This document shows, piece by piece, positions 32,935-37,405 of a DNA stretch of 37,405 bases (position 1 is the first letter of the stretch; the number at the start of each line of letters is the position of its first letter). This DNA is from Anaerolineae bacterium. Its GTDB lineage: Bacteria > Chloroflexota > Anaerolineae > Anaerolineales > Villigracilaceae. The stretch spans positions 1 to 37,405 of the forward strand of contig JAKLPV010000113.1 in the NCBI GenBank assembly GCA_022013685.1, given 5' to 3'. The translations under genes were made by a program, and so were the position numbers. A model generated the notes under the pieces. The model was not told where the DNA came from, searched no databases, and saw only the letters and a program-made list of their open reading frames with translations.

Positions 32935-32985
32935 CAACAAAAAAGCAGGAGCAGTATTAACTAACTGTTCCTGCTTTTTTGTTGA
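32935..32985 (+). terminator. rpoC terminator
   Basis: AACAAAAAAGCAGGA (32936-32950) pairs with TCCTGCTTTTTTGTT (32969-32983), a 15-bp stem with an 18-nt loop and a T-run in its 3' arm. Confidence 0.9.
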
Positions 32986-33083
32986 CTCTTTAGGAATTCC
33001 CGCGATAGGCCCCCGCATTTTGGGGGATGGACGCGCGTCCATCCCCCAAAATGCGGCCTTCTTTACGGCAAATGTCAGAGAAT
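32984..33083. repeat. Hairpin element copy 2, with 44-bp perfect palindrome
   Basis: The core 33013-33056 is a perfect 22 + 22 palindrome with the same outer stem CCGCATTTT / AAAATGCGG as copy 1 but a different inner stem (GGGGGATGGACGC instead of AGGGTGTGCGCGTGCGT). Left flank CTCTTTAGGAAT...CGCGATAGG and right flank CTTTACGGCAAATGTCAGAG align with copy 1. Confidence 0.85.
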
Positions 33084-33203
33084 TTTTTGTTTCATCTGGC
33101 TCAAAATCATTGTATGATTATAGTGTGGCAAATATTCCAGGCAAATTCAGCCCAAACCAAACATTAAGGGTATTATCGCAAAAATACGAAACAGGAGAGA
33201 AAT

Positions 33204-34049
33204 ATGACGATAAAAAGATTTTTTCTTGTTCTTTTATTTCTTCTTGGTATCTCGATCGGCCTGACTGCCTGCAATCTACCGGGAAGTTTACCTGTCGTGC
33301 CAGCGACGGAAGAAATGACCGCTACGCCAGTTCCGCCGACAGATACCCCCCTGCCCAGCCCCACCGAGATGGTAACCGAAACCCCGGCCCCTACAGCTAC
33401 TGAAACTCTCACGCCTGAACCTTCGGCCACACCAACGATTACAATACCGGTTGCAGAGGTTGTTCGTGAGACCAACTGCCGAACCGGGCCAGCCGGAAAT
33501 TATGACCTGGTCGCGATTATAGCCCCTGGCACGCAGGTCGAAATTATTGCGGCGGATTTGGGACCCGAGTATTACTGGTATATTCGCAACCCTGAAAACC
33601 CGGAGCAAGGCTGCTGGCTTTTGGCCCAAAATATGAAAGTGGCAGGAGATGTTTCTGCCCTGCCCGCTTTTACCCCTCTTCCATCCCCAACCCAGGCTCC
33701 TGCCATCACAATTGCTTTTAAGAAGTTTGACATCTGCAAAGGCTCTTATTTTGCGCGTTTCACAGTAACCAATACAGGCGATATCCAGTTCCGCTCGGCT
33801 TATATCAGGGTCACCAATACCAAGACCAATGAAGTACTGGAACAAAGCCTGAATGCTTTTGACCTTACCGAAGGCTGCATCATTGCTAAAAATGTAGCCC
33901 CCCTCTTGCCCGGCCAAACCGGACATCTGGACAGCCCTCGCTTCAATAAAGACCCGCGCGGACATCGATTGGCAGTGGTGATCATGGCCTGTAGCGAGCA
34001 AAACCTGAAAGGCGCTTGCGTCACCCAGACTCTGGATGTCAAACCGTAA
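33204..34049 (+). CDS. Lipoprotein with Thr/Pro-rich linker and SH3-like domain
   Basis: The 281-residue lipoprotein has a signal ending in LTAC with Cys23, a Thr/Pro/Glu-rich linker (about 35-82), an SH3b-like segment (about 85-145, ETNCRTGPAGNYDLVAIIAPGTQVEIIAADLG...YWYIRNP...GCWLLAQNM), a second short Pro-rich linker and a C-terminal beta-rich domain (about 170-281) with four cysteines. SH3b domains usually bind cell-wall or surface polymers; in Chloroflexota they occur in many surface lipoproteins. AGGAG lies before ATG 33204. It converges on the DUF4230 gene with a shared terminator. Confidence 0.83.
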   Translation: MTIKRFFLVLLFLLGISIGLTACNLPGSLPVVPATEEMTATPVPPTDTPLPSPTEMVTETPAPTATETLTPEPSATPTITIPVAEVVRETNCRTGPAGNYDLVAIIAPGTQVEIIAADLGPEYYWYIRNPENPEQGCWLLAQNMKVAGDVSALPAFTPLPSPTQAPAITIAFKKFDICKGSYFARFTVTNTGDIQFRSAYIRVTNTKTNEVLEQSLNAFDLTEGCIIAKNVAPLLPGQTGHLDSPRFNKDPRGHRLAVVIMACSEQNLKGACVTQTLDVKP

Positions 34050-34075
34050 ATTGGGCAAGTTGTTGAGACGGAAAT

Positions 34076-34113
34076 AAAAAAGTCGCAGGAACATATGCTC
34101 CTGCGACTTTTCT
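34076..34113. terminator. Bidirectional terminator
   Basis: AAAAGTCGCAGGA (34078-34090) pairs with TCCTGCGACTTTT (34099-34111). It serves the converging lipoprotein and DUF4230 genes. Confidence 0.88.
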
Positions 34114-34125
34114 TGTACGCTATTT

Positions 34126-34794
34126 TTACTTTACGAAAACCACGTCTTTATAACCAAGCGCCTGGAAAAATTTATACAGGAATAATTCGGCATTGCCTTG
34201 AGCCTGCTCAAGAATGCCGTCTTCGTTGGCAGCCTTCAAGATCTCCATCTCGGCAGCCTGACGCGCCAGGGTTTCGAGGTCTTGCACGCTCTTGGTCAGG
34301 ATGCCAGTATTGCGATCATAAACATAAGATTTTTCGTTGTTTAGGGTGGCGACAAAAATTTCAGCCGGAGGCAGGCGCACTTGCAAAACGCCATTGGCCA
34401 ATTGCATGTCACCGGGTTGGATTTTCTCCATGTCGATACCGGCAATAACGATGCCATGCGCAACAAAGAGCAGTTTATCGCCAAACAGAAAGCCAAAACT
34501 GCCCTGGCCAATTTCAGCAGTAATGACTTTCTCGACGCTGTATTGGATCGTCTCCAGGCGCGCCAGGGCGCGTATTTCGCTAATATAGGTAACCGGGTCA
34601 GGAATGATGGTGGGGGTCGGATTCATCAGGTTCGAGACCTGGGTTTGCAGAGCGGCATTGCTCTGTTGGAAGGGAGCCACTACGCCGCCGATGGCGCTTT
34701 CGGCGCTCTGCTGGATGGATGTGACCAGGTAATATGCTGCGCCTACCAGCACAACCAAAAAGATTAGAAAGAAAACTACTGATTTTTTATCCAT
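34126..34794 (-). CDS. DUF4230 membrane-anchored protein
   Basis: The 222-residue protein has one N-terminal transmembrane helix (about 5-23) followed by an extracytoplasmic domain matching DUF4230. Features are the segment SEIRALARLETIQYSVEKVITAE, a hydrophobic strand FGFLFGDKLLFVAHGIVIAGIDM, and the C-terminal helical LETLARQAAEMEILKAANEDGILEQAQGNAELFLYKFFQALGY. The function is unknown. The start at ATG 34794 preserves the membrane helix near the N-terminus; a TTG at 34842 would add 16 polar residues. No Shine-Dalgarno sequence is visible. Confidence 0.8.
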   Translation of the reverse strand: MDKKSVVFFLIFLVVLVGAAYYLVTSIQQSAESAIGGVVAPFQQSNAALQTQVSNLMNPTPTIIPDPVTYISEIRALARLETIQYSVEKVITAEIGQGSFGFLFGDKLLFVAHGIVIAGIDMEKIQPGDMQLANGVLQVRLPPAEIFVATLNNEKSYVYDRNTGILTKSVQDLETLARQAAEMEILKAANEDGILEQAQGNAELFLYKFFQALGYKDVVFVK

Positions 34795-34990
34795 TGGAGT
34801 TTGTCCACACTTTCGAGAAATAGATTTGTTCCGGCCATTCAATTTTTAGAGGCGGCTTTGCATCACTCTAAATGTTGGATAAGAATAGCATGAGATGAGC
34901 CATCAAAACACACACATATCACAATATCAATTATCTCAGGCCCTTGTTTGATTCAAGATAACATTTCGTTGTATCGATGTTGTTTTAAGT

Positions 34991-35022
34991 TTAATCATAT
35001 CTTAATCATATTAAAACATATC
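34991..35022 (+). promoter_or_regulatory. Phased direct repeats upstream of phnD (Pho-box-like)
   Basis: TTAATCATATC (34991-35001), TTAATCATATT (35002-35012) and TAAAACATATC (35012-35022) repeat with an 11- then 10-bp period. PhoB/PhoP-type regulators bind tandem direct repeats of about this period upstream of phosphate and phosphonate genes. No PhoB gene is in the window. Confidence 0.45.
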
Positions 35023-35114
35023 AGCCTTGCAAGATGCGCAAAATGGCATTATTATCAAAACTGCAAGCCTGCATGAGCAGGCAGAACCAAATTCTTCAAG
35101 AGGAGAAGAAAAAA

Positions 35115-36254
35115 ATGAAACGCTCGTTATACATTTTGTTTGCCGTCCTGGCTATGTTTGCCTTTGTACTTGCAGCCTGCGGCCCCGCCGAAGTCCCGGC
35201 GACTGAAGCTCCGGTTATGGAAGAAGCCACCGAGGTTCCCACCGCTGTCCCACCGACAGAAGAGCCGACCGAAGTACCCGCTCCTTCTGTTGGTACACCC
35301 GAGAATCCCATCAAGGTTTTATTTGTTCCATCAGTGGATGCAAATATTATCGTGACCGGTGGCGAAGTGATGGCTGAGGCCCTTAACCAGGCTACCGGCT
35401 TGACCTTTGAAGTGATTGTGCCGACCTCCTACGCAGCAACCATTGAAGAAATGTGCGCTTCGCCTGACAACACCATGGCCTTCATCCCCGGCCTGGGATA
35501 TGCGATTGCCAGCCAGTTGTGCGGTGTAGACGTTTCCTTCAAAGCCATCCGCTTCGGTTATCCTGTTTACTGGGCTGAATACATTGTGGCCCGCGACAGT
35601 GAATTCCAGACCCTGGAAGACCTCGAAGGCGCTACCTGGGGTTTCGGCGACCAAGGCTCGACCTCCGGTTACATGGTCCCCGCTGTTGAACTGGCTGAAC
35701 TGGGCATAACCCCTGGTGAACAGGTTCAGACCGGCGGCCACAACCAGACCGTGACTGCGGTCTACAACGGCGAAGTTGACTTCGGTACAGTCTTCTATAG
35801 CGTCCCGCTGACCCCCGAAGGCAGCCCCGTCTTCACCTGGGCCGACTACGAAGCCGGCAAAGTAACCGACGATATGTATGAACTGCCGGAAGATGTTATC
35901 CCCAACTGCGCCCCGGATGCCGAAGGCAAAAAACTACTGTGCGATGGCTGGCGTGTCCTCGACGCGCGCGCTAACATCCGCACCGAGGCTCCTGACGTGA
36001 TGCAGAAAGTCCGCATCCTGGCCATTTCTGCGGCCATCCCGAACGACACCATGGCCTTCGGACCTGAATTCCCGGCTGATGTTCGCGCTCAGATCGAAGA
36101 AGCCCTGACCGCCTTTGCCGCAACCGAAGCCTGGAGCCAATCGATCGGCAATAACGACTTCTACGGTTGGACCGGTATCGAACCCGCGACGGATGCCGAA
36201 TATGACATCATTCGCGCCATGGTAGCCGCTACCGGCTACACCATCGAGCCGTAA
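35115..36254 (+). CDS. phnD: Phosphonate/phosphite-type ABC transporter substrate-binding lipoprotein
   Basis: The 379-residue lipoprotein has a signal ending in LAAC with Cys22, then a Glu/Pro/Thr-rich linker (about 23-60) and a PhnD-type binding domain with PIKVLFVPSVDANIIVTGGEVMAEAL, TSYAATIEEMCASPDNTMAFIPGLGYAI, GSTSGYMVPAVEL and TVTAVYNGEVDFGTVFY. These resemble the phosphate-mimic binding cleft (SGY.P) of the PhnD/PtxB/HtxB family, which bind phosphonate, phosphite, hypophosphite or organophosphates; the specific ligand is not determined. ATG 35115 follows AGGAGAAGAA; upstream in-frame codons would disrupt the signal. phnC and a phnE-like permease follow. Confidence 0.9.
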   Translation: MKRSLYILFAVLAMFAFVLAACGPAEVPATEAPVMEEATEVPTAVPPTEEPTEVPAPSVGTPENPIKVLFVPSVDANIIVTGGEVMAEALNQATGLTFEVIVPTSYAATIEEMCASPDNTMAFIPGLGYAIASQLCGVDVSFKAIRFGYPVYWAEYIVARDSEFQTLEDLEGATWGFGDQGSTSGYMVPAVELAELGITPGEQVQTGGHNQTVTAVYNGEVDFGTVFYSVPLTPEGSPVFTWADYEAGKVTDDMYELPEDVIPNCAPDAEGKKLLCDGWRVLDARANIRTEAPDVMQKVRILAISAAIPNDTMAFGPEFPADVRAQIEEALTAFAATEAWSQSIGNNDFYGWTGIEPATDAEYDIIRAMVAATGYTIEP

Positions 36255-36267
36255 GGCTTCAGTCCTA

Positions 36268-36312
36268 TAAACAATTTGGGGCAGGAAAGGTTTTCCTGCC
36301 CCAAATTGTTCT
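36268..36312 (+). promoter_or_regulatory. Long hairpin between phnD and phnC
   Basis: A 19-bp perfect stem (36270-36288 with 36292-36310) has a 3-nt loop. No T-run follows, so it probably stabilises the upstream mRNA or acts as a partial terminator favouring phnD expression. Confidence 0.6.
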
Positions 36313-36385
36313 CATCATACGGTATTTTTCATGCCATTTCGGGCCAGATATATGCGCCAAAATTACATTTTCGGGGTATTTCGCT

Positions 36386-37138
36386 ATGCTTCAAATCAAA
36401 AACCTGACTAAAATTTATGATGGCGGTGTCAAAGCACTCGATAACGTCAGCTTTGAAGTGCCTGATGGGGAGTTTCTAGCTGTTATTGGCCTGAGTGGTT
36501 CGGGGAAATCCACCTTACTGCGCTGCATCAATCGTCTGATAGAACCAACCGCCGGGCAAATATTATGGAATGGGGAAGACATCACTGCCGCATCGCAAGA
36601 TGAAATGCGACGTATTCGTCGAAAAATTGGCATGGTATTCCAGCATTTCAACCTTGTCCATCGCTCAAAAGTAATAACAAACGTGTTAGCTGGTCGGCTC
36701 GGCTACACAAACCCGGCCTGGAGCCTTGTCAACCATTTTCGCAAAGAAGATGTAGAAAAAGCATTACAACAACTGGCGCGTGTTGGAATTGCAGAAAAGG
36801 CCAACCAGCGCGCTGATGAATTAAGTGGCGGACAACAGCAGCGCGTCGGCATTGCCCGAGCCCTGATGCAAGACCCCCAAATAATTCTGGCAGACGAGCC
36901 AGTCGCCAGTCTTGACCCGGTTTTGGCCCACAGTATTATGTCTCACCTGGAAGACATCAACAAAAATGATGGTGTAACTGTGCTCTGCAGTTTGCACTTT
37001 TTAGACCTGGTACACAGATACGCGGATAGAGTGGTCGCCCTTAATGATGGGAAATTGGTATTTGAAGGGCTGCCAAAAGACATCGATGACAAAAAATTTA
37101 AAGATATCTATGGCCGTGATGCTGAGCGAGTAGGATAG
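36386..37138 (+). CDS. phnC: Phosphonate ABC transporter ATPase
   Basis: The 250-residue ABC ATPase has Walker [10 protein letters not shown] (about 36-44), the Q-loop MVFQHFNLV, the signature LSGGQQQRV (about 146-154), Walker B ILADEP followed by the D-loop SLD, and the H-loop His in SLHFLDL. The [20 protein letters not shown] segment is characteristic of PhnC. It energises uptake with the PhnD-bound ligand and the PhnE permease. No strong Shine-Dalgarno sequence is seen before ATG 36386. The permease start lies 7 bp after its stop. Confidence 0.93.
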   Translation: MLQIKNLTKIYDGGVKALDNVSFEVPDGEFLAVIGLSGSGKSTLLRCINRLIEPTAGQILWNGEDITAASQDEMRRIRRKIGMVFQHFNLVHRSKVITNVLAGRLGYTNPAWSLVNHFRKEDVEKALQQLARVGIAEKANQRADELSGGQQQRVGIARALMQDPQIILADEPVASLDPVLAHSIMSHLEDINKNDGVTVLCSLHFLDLVHRYADRVVALNDGKLVFEGLPKDIDDKKFKDIYGRDAERVG

Positions 37139-37144
37139 GTCAAC

Positions 37145-37405
37145 ATGAAAAATCCAAAACAAAAATCTATTTGGAAATCATTGCAGGTTGGCTTGTTTGC
37201 CCTGCTTGGGATGATAATCTTTGCTTATAGTTTCCAGGTTACAAAAGTAGATTTGGAAAACTTCCGCAGTGAGAGACGGGAAGAGAGCCGGGTACGTGTT
37301 TTGCGCGCCCTGGCCCAGCCCAATATATTGGAATACGACAAAGTCGTGGAAATCGTTAACCAACCGGTTTATGTCACTTGCCCGGCCAATCCAGTCTTAC
37401 CGAGC
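37145..37405 (+). CDS. Partial PhnE-like permease (runs off the window)
   Basis: From ATG 37145 an open frame of 87 codons runs to the window end without a stop. It encodes a basic N-terminus, one transmembrane segment (about 14-33, LQVGLFALLGMIIFAYSF), then an acidic/basic extracytoplasmic stretch with VRALAQP-like and ILEYDKVVEIVNQPVYV segments. PhnE-type permeases in Chloroflexota have such an extended N-terminal region before the usual transport helices. The assignment rests mainly on position after phnD and phnC; the transport domain is outside the window. Confidence 0.75.
   Translation, partial: MKNPKQKSIWKSLQVGLFALLGMIIFAYSFQVTKVDLENFRSERREESRVRVLRALAQPNILEYDKVVEIVNQPVYVTCPANPVLPS

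Noticed and set aside
33288-34094. 268-codon minus-strand frame opposite the SH3b lipoprotein
   Set aside because: The + strand gene has a clear lipobox and ribosome-binding site; the antisense frame runs through the shared terminator.

Overview
The window looks like a chromosomal segment of a Chloroflexota bacterium, probably Anaerolineae-like. The pointers are Thr/Pro-rich lipoproteins, a YqhQ-type DUF1385 protein, NuoCD and RpoC architecture, and a G+C-rich backbone with many intrinsic terminators. This placement is inferred from gene content only; no rRNA is present.

Region 1 (1-7,380) differs from everything after it. Eight unrelated, visibly AT-richer genes all lie on the + strand: two polytopic membrane proteins, an alpha/beta hydrolase, an OsmC-like protein, a PH-like membrane protein, a CmoM-like methyltransferase, a 2H phosphoesterase and a DUF402 protein. 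Almost every gene is followed by a copy of the same mosaic repeat, which begins near GCCCAAC/GCCCACC and ends in GTTGGGC or GTTAGGY. This is the layout of an integron gene-cassette array. The attC-like sites are large (about 140-390 bp) and modular, and no integrase is visible in the window. I consider this the most likely novel system here.

Region 2 (7,660-19,100) is ordinary chromosome: secG, a peptide-binding ABC protein, a small hypothetical protein, an M20 peptidase, DUF1385, a DEDDh exonuclease fused to a WYL-like domain, a PLP aminotransferase behind a possible attenuator, a KAS III-like enzyme (minus strand), an alpha/alpha-toroid protein with an apparently leaderless mRNA, a dCMP deaminase-like protein and two lipoproteins (minus strand).

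Region 3 (19,176-23,225) pairs a minus-strand SufR-like Fe-S winged-helix regulator with a divergent iscX-nuoB-nuoCD-nuoI operon. The operon encodes exactly the quinone-reducing (Q) module of complex I plus the small Fe-S assembly adaptor IscX, and it starts from a near-consensus promoter.

Region 4 (23,340-27,960) holds an NfeD/stomatin pair, a GNAT acetyltransferase, RNase D and an MBL/beta-CASP nuclease. A tRNA-Ser(CGA) follows, with its 3' end duplicated 86 bp downstream.

Region 5 (28,250-33,080) is a stand-alone rpoC with its own promoter and structured leader. It encodes a large coiled-coil insert and is bracketed by two related palindromic elements whose inner stems differ completely but remain perfectly self-complementary.

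Region 6 (33,200-37,405) has a lipoprotein, a DUF4230 protein and the start of a phnD-phnC-phnE phosphonate/phosphate-type ABC transporter preceded by phased direct repeats.
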